Both the position numbers and the translations under genes were made by a program. 17,684 bases of DNA from Halobacteriales archaeon SW_9_67_24 (GTDB lineage: Archaea; Halobacteriota; Halobacteria; Halobacteriales; Halococcaceae), in contig PXSV01000049.1 of NCBI GenBank assembly GCA_003022685.1, positions 1-17,684 of the forward strand, in the 5' to 3' direction. Of this stretch, positions 1-7,042 are shown in pieces (within the stretch, counting starts at the first letter, position 1; each line of letters opens with the position of its first letter). The notes beneath the pieces were generated by a model, which worked only from the letters and a program-made list of their open reading frames with translations, searched no databases and had not been told where the DNA came from.

Positions 1-262
1 CCTAACGGAATGACGCGGCTTAATATTTACTACTCCGTTTGATGCCCAGCAGTAATCGCACAGCGCTACCATCGGTCCAAATGACTTGTAGTGTCCCTTC
101 GTGAACGAGTTGATGCAGACGCCTCGAACGCGAGGCAGCGAAACGGAGTGAAAAAGTCGTTCTGAACGGAGTTACCGACGGAATCCGAACCATTCGTCGT
201 CGTGATCCGGCGTGTACCGGAGCCTGACTCGCTCCGCTCGCCAGGCAGGGTATGCCTTGAGA
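1..262. other. Non-coding stretch with hairpins, downstream of copA
   Basis: I recognise no gene here. The stretch is rich in short inverted repeats. The clearest is GCCTCG-AACG-CGAGGC at 121-136, a perfect 6-bp stem with a 4-nt loop. GCCTG/CAGGC arms near 220-248 flank a CTCGCTCCGCTCGC core and lie just past the copA stop, where they could end the transcript. An ORF of 57 codons (minus strand, 193 to 20, ATG to TAA) reads through the 121-136 hairpin and has no recognisable domain. It is more basic than the other proteins here and I do not call it a gene. Confidence 0.5.
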
Positions 263-2887
263 TTACCGACCCAGAAGCCGGTACTCCTCGTCGGGCGTGT
301 ACCGACGGAACAGCAGGCTGTTCGACAGCACCGACACACTCGAAAAGGCCATCGCCGCCGCGGCGAGCACGGGTTGGAGCAGTCCCAGTGAGGCGAGCGG
401 GATCATTGCGGTGTTGTACCCGAGCGCCCAGAAGAGGTTCTGCTTGATCTTCCGGAGCGTGCCGTCGGAGATGCGGATCGCCTTCACCACGTCGAGCGGG
501 TCGTCGCGCATCAGCGTGACGTCCGCGGCCTCGATGGCGACGTCGGTTCCCGAGCCGATCGCCGTGCCGACGTGGGCGGTCGCGAGCGCCGGCGCGTCGT
601 TCACGCCGTCGCCGACCATCATCGCCTTCGTGCCGTCGGCCTGGATCTCGTTGACCGCATCGGCCTTGTCCTCGGGGAGAACCCCCGCGCGGACGCTCTC
701 GGGATCGATGCCGACTTCCTCGGCGACCGCGCGGGCCGTGCGCTCGTTGTCGCCGGTGATCATGTGAACCGCGAGGCCGCGTTCGTGGAGCGCCGAAACG
801 GCCGATTTCGCGCTCTCCTTCACCGTATCGGCGTCGGCGACGAGGCCAAGGAGGCTCCCGCCGCGTGCGACGAGCATTGCGGTCTTGCCCTCGTTTTCGA
901 GGCGTTCGAGTTCGTCCTCGGCGGCCGAGGGATCGATGTCGTTGTCGCGCATGAGTTTGCGGTTGCCAACGAGCAGCTCGTCGCCATCGACTGTCGCTCG
1001 GACGCCGTGACCAGGCACGTTCTCGAAGTCCTCGGGGTCGGCGAGGTGGATCCCGTGCGCTTCGGCCCCGTCAATGATGGCCCGTGCAAGCGGGTGTTCG
1101 CTCCCCGATTCGGCGCTCGCCGCCGCCCGGAGAACGGTCTCCTCGTCGATCGTCGCTTCGTCCGTGGTCTCGGATGGCTCTTCGAACGCCTGCGCGCCCC
1201 CGTCGGCCGCCGTCTCGGGGTCGCCGCCGTCGGCGGCGGTGGACCTCCCGTTGAGGGGGACGACGTCGGTCAGCTCCATCGCGCCCTCGGTCAGCGTCCC
1301 GGTCTTGTCGAACACCACCGTATCGACGTCCTTTGCGCGTTCGAGGACGTCACCGCCCTTGAGCAGGACGCCGTTTTTCGCACCGATCGAGGTCCCGACC
1401 ATCGTCGCCGCCGGCGTCGCAAGCCCAAGCGCGCACGGACACGCGATCAGCACCGAGGAGGCGAACACGACCACCGCGAACTCGAACACCGAAACCGTCC
1501 CGCCCGCGACCGCGGGTCCACTGGCGACGAGCCCCCACAGCGGCAACGCACCGACGAACCCCGCGAGCGCTTCGGGGAACAGATACCAGGCGATCCCCCA
1601 CAGCAGCGCGTTCGCGATCACGATCGGCACGAAGTACGACGAGATCCGATCGGCGAGGTTCTGGATCTCGGGCTGGCGCGATTGGGCCTCCTTCACAGTC
1701 TGCACGATCTGCTGGAGCGCGGTGTCGGCACCGACCTTCGTGGCTTCCACTACCAGCACACCGTTCTCGTTGATCGTCGAGCCGACGACCTCGTCGCCTT
1801 CCTCCTTCTCGACCGGCACGGATTCACCGGTGACCATCGACTCGTCGACCGCGCTCTGCCCGTCCCTTGCTACGCCGTCGGTCGGGATCTGCTCGCCTGG
1901 CCGGACCTTCATCCGGTCGCCGATGTCGACCTCCTCAAGGGGAACCTCTTCTTCGTTCCCTTCGTCGTCGACGACGGTCGCGGTGTCGGCCTCCATTTCG
2001 AGGAGCTGCTGGAGCGCCTCGCCGGCCTGGCCTTTCGAGCGGGCTTCGAGGTAGTTGCCGAGCGTAATGAACACCAGGATCAACGCGGCGGTATCGAAGT
2101 ACAGCCCGCCCGCGAGCAGCCCCAGCAAGACGACGACCGAGTAGACGTAGGCCGTCGAGGAGCCCAGCGCGATCAGTACGTCCATGTTGGCCGTCCGATT
2201 CTTCACGAGGGCGTTGTAGGAGTTCCCGTAGAACGGCCGCCCGAGCGCGATCTGGACCGGCGTCGCGAGCAGGAACTCGACCCAGCCGAACTCCACGCCG
2301 AAGATCGTCTCCGGGAGCGCCCCGCCGCCGAGCACGAGCTTCTCGATCATGAAGGCGATCAGCGGGAGCGAGAGTGCCGCGCCGAACAGCGTGAGCCGGA
2401 GCTGGCGGCGGATCTCCTCGTTTCGCGCGGCGTCGCGACGGTCCCCTTCGGACTCACCGTCGTCATCGTCGCGAACCGGAGAGTAGCCGGCGCTCTCGAT
2501 CGCCTCGTACAGCTGCTCGTGGGTGACCTCCGCCGGGTTGCACTCGACGCTCGCCTCGTCGGTCGCGTAGTTGACTTCGGCCGAGAGCACGCCAGGGACG
2601 TCTTCGAGCGCTTCCTCGTTGGTCTCGGCGCAGTTCGAACACGTCATATCGGTGATGGCGATGGAGACTGACGTGCTCGTCGCGCTGTAGTCGGCGTCGT
2701 CGATCGCCGAGTAGATCGCCGCGAGCGTCGTCTCGTCCGGGTCGTACTCGACGCTTCCCTCGTCGGTGGCGTAGTTGACGGTCGCCGTTTGCACCCCGTC
2801 GAGGCCCTGGAGCGCCTCGGTTATTGTCTGTGAACAGTTCGCACAGCTCATTCCCTGGATGTCGAGCTGTGTCGTTCGATGGCTCAT
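263..2887 (-). CDS. copA: Copper-translocating P1B-type ATPase (CopA)
   Basis: This 874-residue protein is a membrane Cu(+) exporter that couples ATP hydrolysis to copper efflux. Two N-terminal HMA domains carry CxxC at C15/C18 and C83/C86. Membrane helices follow from about residue 165. The actuator TGES is at 353-356 and the transmembrane metal site CPC at 483-485. The phosphorylation motif DKTGT is at 527-531, the HP dipeptide at 598-599, TGDN at 711-714 and GDGVNDAP at 759-766. YN (824-825) and the M846...SS...N856 signature in the last helices fit the Cu(+) subgroup (P1B-1). An acidic, low-complexity insert of about 35 residues (547-580) separates the phosphorylation motif from the nucleotide-binding domain. 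I chose the ATG at 2887 because HMA domain 1 begins directly after it. The open frame continues to 2983 but the extra 32 residues look unlike family N-termini. Neighbouring genes are also copper related. All catalytic motifs are intact. Confidence 0.96.
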   Translation of the reverse strand: MSHRTTQLDIQGMSCANCSQTITEALQGLDGVQTATVNYATDEGSVEYDPDETTLAAIYSAIDDADYSATSTSVSIAITDMTCSNCAETNEEALEDVPGVLSAEVNYATDEASVECNPAEVTHEQLYEAIESAGYSPVRDDDDGESEGDRRDAARNEEIRRQLRLTLFGAALSLPLIAFMIEKLVLGGGALPETIFGVEFGWVEFLLATPVQIALGRPFYGNSYNALVKNRTANMDVLIALGSSTAYVYSVVVLLGLLAGGLYFDTAALILVFITLGNYLEARSKGQAGEALQQLLEMEADTATVVDDEGNEEEVPLEEVDIGDRMKVRPGEQIPTDGVARDGQSAVDESMVTGESVPVEKEEGDEVVGSTINENGVLVVEATKVGADTALQQIVQTVKEAQSRQPEIQNLADRISSYFVPIVIANALLWGIAWYLFPEALAGFVGALPLWGLVASGPAVAGGTVSVFEFAVVVFASSVLIACPCALGLATPAATMVGTSIGAKNGVLLKGGDVLERAKDVDTVVFDKTGTLTEGAMELTDVVPLNGRSTAADGGDPETAADGGAQAFEEPSETTDEATIDEETVLRAAASAESGSEHPLARAIIDGAEAHGIHLADPEDFENVPGHGVRATVDGDELLVGNRKLMRDNDIDPSAAEDELERLENEGKTAMLVARGGSLLGLVADADTVKESAKSAVSALHERGLAVHMITGDNERTARAVAEEVGIDPESVRAGVLPEDKADAVNEIQADGTKAMMVGDGVNDAPALATAHVGTAIGSGTDVAIEAADVTLMRDDPLDVVKAIRISDGTLRKIKQNLFWALGYNTAMIPLASLGLLQPVLAAAAMAFSSVSVLSNSLLFRRYTPDEEYRLLGR

Positions 2888-3246
2888 GGATAGATATACG
2901 GGTTCCTCGTTCAATACGGTTGCTCCTGTGATCCGCCGGGTCCGAACCGGCTCTGAATTATGAATCGAAACCGAAAGCGGCAAAACGGTTCGTTCTCCCC
3001 TCCCTTCGTCCGACCGCTCTCCCTCGGTCGTGGAGTGTCACGGACGGTCGATCGACGGTGATGGCCGAGGACCGATGTTCCGCGACGGAGTTCGAGGCGC
3101 CATCGCGGTCGGGTGTGACGACATCGACGGCTTCGATCGGGAACGGTGGTTCGAGCGTTCGGTTTCGATCAGACAGGAAACGCTCCGTCACACACCGGTA
3201 TCGAAACGGAAACCCGAATAAAACGCGAGGTCGTAGGGAAGACCGC
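2888..3246. promoter_or_regulatory. Divergent intergenic region, copA / HMA protein
   Basis: This 359-bp region separates two divergent copper genes and should hold both promoters. On the plus side GAATAAAA (3216-3223) lies 24-31 bp before the ATG at 3247, the right distance for a TATA box and a leaderless transcript. On the copA side CGTATATC (2893-2900) is too close to the ATG. CCGTATTGAA (about 2909-2918) is better placed but a weak match. Short ORFs in the middle on both strands have no recognisable domain. Confidence 0.5.
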
Positions 3247-3444
3247 ATGAGTTCGACCATCACCGTCGAAGGCATGAGTTGCGGGCACTATGAGCAAACG
3301 GTCGAGAACGCGCTGCACGATATTGGCGACGTCTCCGACGCTCGTGCGGACCGGGAGGCCGAAACCGCCACGGTCGAGGGCGATCCCGACATCACGGAAC
3401 TCGTCGAAGCGATCGAGGACGCGGGCTACACCGCCCACGCGTAG
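3247..3444 (+). CDS. CopZ-like HMA protein with altered metal site (CxxY)
   Basis: The 65-residue product is a complete single HMA domain with the size and pattern of haloarchaeal copper chaperones that hand Cu(+) to CopA. The metal loop reads G9-M10-S11-C12-G13-H14-Y15. The second cysteine of CxxC is replaced by tyrosine (codon TAT, one G-to-A change from TGT). Bidentate Cu(+) binding through two thiolates is therefore not possible in the usual way. The remainder, including the C-terminal EDAGYTA segment, matches the fold. A TATA-like box 24-31 bp upstream implies a leaderless message, so the gene may still be expressed. It could be a damaged chaperone, a one-cysteine variant or a sequencing error. 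Identification of the fold is secure; function is doubtful. Confidence 0.9.
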   Translation: MSSTITVEGMSCGHYEQTVENALHDIGDVSDARADREAETATVEGDPDITELVEAIEDAGYTAHA

Positions 3445-3560
3445 CTGTTCGATCCTCGTCCGTCGGCATCGCTCGCGTCGGCACTCGCGGTTTGCTTCGC
3501 TCGAAAAATCCGTCGTAATCGCTTTTCTGCTCGGAGGCTGCTGTGCATCGTCGACCGTCT

Positions 3561-3899
3561 TCAGGCCATGTTCCGGCAGGTTTCCGCACACCGAGGCAGG
3601 ACCTCGGCGCAGGCCTGGCAGTGGTCGTGATCGTGGCTCTCGCACTCCTCGGCGCACGCCTCACACGCTTCGGCGCAGGCCTCGGCGACCTGGGAGTTGA
3701 ACTCGGAGTCCCGAACGCACAGCCGCGCGCACAGCGACGCGAGGTCGGCGACGTCCCGGCAGAGCCGGAGACACTCCGCCATGTCCTCGCCGTGGCCCGC
3801 GCACTCGTCGGCGCACCACTCACAGACCTCCGCGGCCTCGATGCAGGTGTCCACGCACTCTTCCATCTCGTCGCTCAGACCGATCCCTTGGACTGCCAT
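3561..3899 (-). CDS. Four-helix-bundle copper storage-type protein (DUF326/Csp)
   Basis: The product has 112 residues and 17 cysteines, at 15, 19, 26, 29, 33, 43, 47, 57, 61, 75, 79, 82, 86, 94, 97, 104 and 108. The helical CxxxC and CxxC spacing is typical of the DUF326/Csp family, whose members bind many Cu(+) ions inside a four-helix bundle. No Tat or Sec signal is visible, so it should be cytosolic, like Csp3. An HDHDH cluster at 89-93 may add ligands. The ATG at 3899 is preferred because the family sequence begins with this MAVQG-like segment. The upstream in-frame ATG at 3944 adds a proline-rich extension and would place the A-rich TATA-like tract (3921-3930) inside the gene. That tract sits 22-31 bp before the chosen start. 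The gene converges with the HMA gene, 116 bp apart. Storage or buffering of excess copper is the inferred role. Confidence 0.9.
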   Translation of the reverse strand: MAVQGIGLSDEMEECVDTCIEAAEVCEWCADECAGHGEDMAECLRLCRDVADLASLCARLCVRDSEFNSQVAEACAEACEACAEECESHDHDHCQACAEVLPRCAETCRNMA

Positions 3900-4432
3900 T
3901 GCACTAGGGGCGACGGGCGGCTCGTTTTTTGCCGTTCCGGGCAACGACCTTCGGATCGCTCGCGCGGATATTTCAGATGTCTTCGGGCGACGGTCGATCG
4001 GTGGTCACAGCGACGACACTCAAGAGCCAGCGAAGAGCGTTTTTGCGGTTCGAAAGGTAGTGTTCGGATAAGCTGGAGGGATTGAGACAACGACAGCAAC
4101 CGCAACCGATTCGAAAGCCCCGACCGGTTCAGGTCCCGGGACTCGTTGCGGTCCTCAGTCGCTTCGCTCCCTGCGGTCCTTACTTCGTCATCAGAAATCG
4201 GAGATTCCTGATTGGCTCGAAAATCGCGGAGCGATTTTCGAACGTCCGGGTTCCCTGAACCGGTCGCCCCTTTCAGTCCCACCCCGCGTGATTTTCTCGG
4301 TCAGTGTCGTTTATTTGAACACCGTCGTTCGAGAACATCGAGCGAACGGGCACGACGGCCGGGTAGTCTCTGGTCCAGATGCTTCCCACTGACGGCACAA
4401 GAGGCTTCACCCGCTGTGGCGTAGGTGGAGCC
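3900..4432. other. 533-bp intergenic region, no gene
   Basis: Apart from the Csp promoter at its left end and the inverted-repeat element at 4113-4274, I see no gene. Short ORFs on both strands lack recognisable domains and the acidic character of real genes here. At the right end GGTGGAG (4424-4430) immediately precedes the ATG of the AsnC-type regulator, close for a ribosome-binding site. Confidence 0.6.
4113..4274. repeat. Hairpin element bounded by 21-bp inverted repeats
   Basis: Arms 4113-4133 and 4254-4274 are inverted repeats matching at 18 of 21 positions. The inner 13 bp (CGACCGGTTCAGG) are perfect. Inside are a perfect 10-bp stem with a GGA loop (4218-4240, CGAAAATCGC arms) and a second 10-bp stem with one mismatch, also with a GGA loop (4190-4212). 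A short direct repeat (GCGGTCCT) occurs near 4148 and 4173. I see no ORF and no clear target-site duplication. It could be a MITE-like remnant or a structured non-coding RNA. Confidence 0.65.
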
Positions 4433-5029
4433 ATGACCGGCATCGACGACGTGGACTACGAGATCCTCGAACTGCTGATGGCGGACGCTCGCCGCTCCTA
4501 CCGGGAGATCGCCGAAGCGGTCGATCGTTCGCCGCCGACGGTCTCCGAGTGCGTCGAACGCCTCTAGGACCTCGGCATCATCGAGCGATTCACCCTCAAC
4601 GTCGATCGTTCGATGCTGATCGAGGGACCGACGGTGCTCGTGGAACTCGCCGTCGAACCCGGCAGCGACGAGGCAGTGGCCGATCGACTGGCCGACGTAT
4701 CGGCGGTCGAACACGTCGTCAGGACGGTCGACGCCACGGTGGTGTTCGTCGCGCACGCAAACGAGCGCGACATCGAAGCACTCCTCGCCGACGCCCTGAG
4801 CGGCGAACGGGTCAGGGACTATACAGTGAAATTGGTCAGCGAATCGACGTGGGAGCCACGGCTAGGCGAGGAGACGCTCTCGATCGAACGCACCGTCTGC
4901 GGGAAGTCGGCCGAGGGCGACGGCGACTCCGTCGACCTCGGCGATCGAACCTACGAGGTGTGCTGTTCGTCGTGTGCCGCCGAGATCACGACACAGTACG
5001 ACGAACTCCAGGAAGCCGCGGCCGAGTGA
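4433..5029 (+). pseudogene. AsnC/Lrp-TRASH copper-type regulator interrupted by TAG
   Basis: Read through, this is a 198-codon regulator: an AsnC-type winged helix (about 5-60), an Lrp-like middle domain (about 65-140) and a TRASH/YHS metal-binding domain with C156, C177, C178 and C181. The same architecture occurs in Halobacterium VNG1179C, reported as the Cu-responsive activator of its copper ATPase gene. Codon 45 (4565-4567) is TAG, following V-E-R-L and preceding D-L-G-I-I-E-R-F, where homologues usually have glutamate. A single GAG-to-TAG change explains it. The frame is otherwise uninterrupted and the second half keeps good coding character, so the lesion is recent or a sequence error. 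Reinitiation at ATG 4613 (codon 61) would give a 138-residue sensor without the HTH. The gene converges with the DUF4396 gene, 7 bp apart. Confidence 0.88.
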
Positions 5030-5036
5030 GGCTTCG

Positions 5037-5795
5037 TCACGACCCCATCTCCTGGGGATTCATCATCCCCTCCTTCACGCCGCGCGTTATCATCCACGCG
5101 TTCACCGGGTAGGCGGCGACGAACCCGATCGACAGCGAGAACACGAGCGCCATCCAGAACAGCACGCTCCCCATCCCGGCCTCCCCCGCCAGCAGGAGAT
5201 CGGTGCCGATGGCCGTGATCTCCATGATCGTGATGGAGGGCGTCTCGGTGACGAGTGCGTCCTTCGTGGCCTCCCGGAAGCTCACACCGTCCTGCATCAG
5301 CGGGCCGATGTTGAGCGCGTACCCGAACAGGTACGCGAAGCCGAAGGTGATCAGTACCACCCAGAACGTATCGAGGACGAGGATCCCCTGGGCGAGGGTG
5401 ATACCGACGACCTCGCCCGCGCCACAGCCCGAATAACAGTGACTCGTCGAACGGGAGCCCCGCCGCCAGAAGGAGTCGTGGCTGATCTGGGAGCGCCCCG
5501 ACCACCAGTAGATGGTGAGGCCGATCGGCCCCGAGTACAGCACCGTGAGGGTCCAGACGAACCGCATCATCGACGGGAGCGCCTCGTTGTTGTGCGTGAT
5601 GTCCCACCAGAGGACGCCGAGCGAGGCGACGATGAGAAGCACCCATGTCCCGGCGACGAGCGGACTCGACAGGAGCGGCACGAAGACCTCCCGCGCCGGT
5701 GCGAGCGCGTGCTCGATCTCCTTCCCCATGTCGATGAGCCACTGCGCTGCGACCGATCCCTGGAGGGGGATCGTGGATAGCTGTCGGTGGGTCAT
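5037..5795 (-). CDS. DUF4396 multi-pass membrane protein
   Basis: The 252-residue product has about five hydrophobic segments (roughly 47-65, 79-98, 130-162, 190-203 and 208-230). After the second segment comes H119-C120-Y-S-G-C124 followed by G-A-G-E, which I recognise as the hallmark of DUF4396. The biochemical function of this family is not known to me. The paired cysteines and histidine at a membrane edge could bind Cu(+), and the gene lies among copper genes, so a role in copper transport or delivery is inferred. The ATG at 5795 gives a 46-residue polar N-terminus. A shorter start at 5729 is possible. I see no convincing TATA box upstream. Confidence 0.8.
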   Translation of the reverse strand: MTHRQLSTIPLQGSVAAQWLIDMGKEIEHALAPAREVFVPLLSSPLVAGTWVLLIVASLGVLWWDITHNNEALPSMMRFVWTLTVLYSGPIGLTIYWWSGRSQISHDSFWRRGSRSTSHCYSGCGAGEVVGITLAQGILVLDTFWVVLITFGFAYLFGYALNIGPLMQDGVSFREATKDALVTETPSITIMEITAIGTDLLLAGEAGMGSVLFWMALVFSLSIGFVAAYPVNAWMITRGVKEGMMNPQEMGS

Positions 5796-6122
5796 GGTTC
5801 TCGAAGAACGATCGTGGACGACTGTTGGTGTATCATGATGTGGATCGATTGCGGTACGACCGACGCTTGCAGACCGTTGCTGTTTCGTTTACGATCGGGA
5901 CGGCTGGGGGCTGGTTCCGTCCGCCGGTGCGGTGTCGTCCCCGGCGTCGAAGCCGCCGACGCCCCGGTTGTAGCCGGCGAACAGGGTGAACGCCCCACGA
6001 TCACGTCGTTCCGGAGCGACACTGTCTCCGTCGTTCCCATATCGTGTCCGTCCGTTGGGCCCCGCGCTTTTCCGGCGTTTCGGCTAACGGAATCGAACGA
6101 ATCGCGGCCCGTGCCGATCGAA
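5796..6122. other. 327-bp gap with a possible decayed small gene
   Basis: No intact gene is apparent between the DUF4396 gene and the YHS gene. The long open frame on the minus strand here is basic and repetitive, unlike the neighbours. The one coding-like segment is the frameshifted ORF at 5889-6040. Confidence 0.5.
5889..6040 (-). pseudogene. Possible frameshifted 50-residue membrane-type ORF
   Basis: An ATG at 6040 opens a frame reading MGTTETVSLRNDVIVG. One base short, at the GGGG run (5993-5996), the next frame continues as AFTLFAGYNRGVGGFDAGDD and runs to TAA at 5889-5891. Restoring one G would give a single protein of about 50 residues with a short hydrophobic stretch and an acidic tail, both haloarchaeal in character. 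I cannot assign a family. It could be a pseudogene, an assembly error in a homopolymer, or chance. Confidence 0.35.
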
Positions 6123-6386
6123 TCAGAACATCGAGCGCGGGCCGCTGCTTTTCGATCGTGGTTCTTCCGGACGGAAAGCGCTGTCGTCGGCGAACCCGTC
6201 CGACACGACGGCCACGGATGACCATACTCGAAAAAGTCCGAAGTGGTTCCACGTGTACCGTTCCGGGTCGTCCTCGAAGGACTCCTTGCATCCCTCACCA
6301 CAGAACTCGTACGTGGTTCCCTGGTACTCCGTTCGTGCCGGCGGATCATCGTCGACTTCCGTACCACAAACCGGACAGTGTGCCAT
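6123..6386 (-). CDS. YHS/TRASH-type small metal-binding protein
   Basis: The 87-residue product starts with a TRASH/YHS zinc-ribbon-like module: C4-P-V-C7, then F28-C29-G-E-G-C33 and a DPERY segment at 40-44. Such mini-proteins are common beside CopA genes in haloarchaea and are presumed to bind or pass on copper or another soft metal. The tail from about residue 47 is not part of the domain and looks like ordinary frame run-on, so the natural C-terminus may have been lost. I chose the ATG at 6386 because the domain begins there and GGAAGGA lies just upstream (about 6394-6400). The open frame extends to 6452 with no family resemblance. Confidence 0.8.
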   Translation of the reverse strand: MAHCPVCGTEVDDDPPARTEYQGTTYEFCGEGCKESFEDDPERYTWNHFGLFRVWSSVAVVSDGFADDSAFRPEEPRSKSSGPRSMF

Positions 6387-6472
6387 GTGAAATCCTTCCG
6401 GTGGATCGTGGGGGTCCACGTGTATGGTTGACGGCCTTGTGCTCGAAAGCACGGCCCGTCTCGTCGGTGGTG

Positions 6473-7042
6473 CTATCGCTTCGAGAGTCGGAGCACTGAC
6501 AGTGTCTCGAAGGGAAACGACTCCGCGGCAACGGTCTCGCTCTCGAATCCCGCATCGACGGCACGGTCAACGACCGCCTCGACCCCGGAGAGCGTACTCA
6601 CGAGCAGGAGGACCCGTCCCTCGGAAGCGAGCACGCGACCGACGTCGGCGAGGAACGGCTCGATGACCGCCCGGCCGGTCTCGCCGCCCGAGAGTGCCAT
6701 CCCCATCCAGTCGTCGACCGCCTCGCCCGGCTCGGTCGGGAGATACGGTGGGTTGAACGTCACGAGATCGACCGTCTTGGCGGTGAACGCGTTCGTGAGA
6801 TCGGCTCTGACGGTATCGATCCCTGCCCCGCGGGCCTCGCGACAGGCGTGGGGGTTTCGGTCGGTCCCCACGACCCGCGCGCCGGTCTCGCTCACCCGTG
6901 CCGCGACGTAGCCCGACCCGGTGCCGACGTCGAGCACGCGGTCGGTCGGCTCGGCCGCCGCAACCGCCGCGGTCGCGAGGAGAGCCGAGTCCTCGGCGGC
7001 CTGGTAGACCCGATCGCGTTCCCGCCGGTCGTCGAGGGCCAT
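6473..7042 (-). CDS. HemK/Mtq2-type release factor methyltransferase
   Basis: This 189-residue class I SAM-dependent methyltransferase has V12-Y...A-E-D-S, the SAM loop V-L-D-V-G-T-G-S-G (36-44) and the N-P-P-Y motif (97-100) that binds the glutamine amide in the HemK/PrmC and Mtq2 families. It lacks the N-terminal helical domain of bacterial PrmC, as expected for the archaeal/eukaryotic Mtq2 type. The likely substrate is the GGQ glutamine of aRF1. Its ATG overlaps the mscS stop as TGATG (7040-7044), which implies translational coupling. Confidence 0.9.
   Translation of the reverse strand: MALDDRRERDRVYQAAEDSALLATAAVAAAEPTDRVLDVGTGSGYVAARVSETGARVVGTDRNPHACREARGAGIDTVRADLTNAFTAKTVDLVTFNPPYLPTEPGEAVDDWMGMALSGGETGRAVIEPFLADVGRVLASEGRVLLLVSTLSGVEAVVDRAVDAGFESETVAAESFPFETLSVLRLSKR

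Noticed and set aside
572..2671. A 699-codon open frame on the plus strand
   Set aside because: It is the antisense shadow of copA: arginine-rich, with no domains, and produced by high-GC codon structure.
4190..4240. Hairpins as a CRISPR array
   Set aside because: The two stems differ in sequence and there are no regularly spaced direct repeats.
4565..4567. TAG read as pyrrolysine
   Set aside because: Pyrrolysine insertion is not known in Halobacteria, and the site matches a glutamate codon with one base changed.
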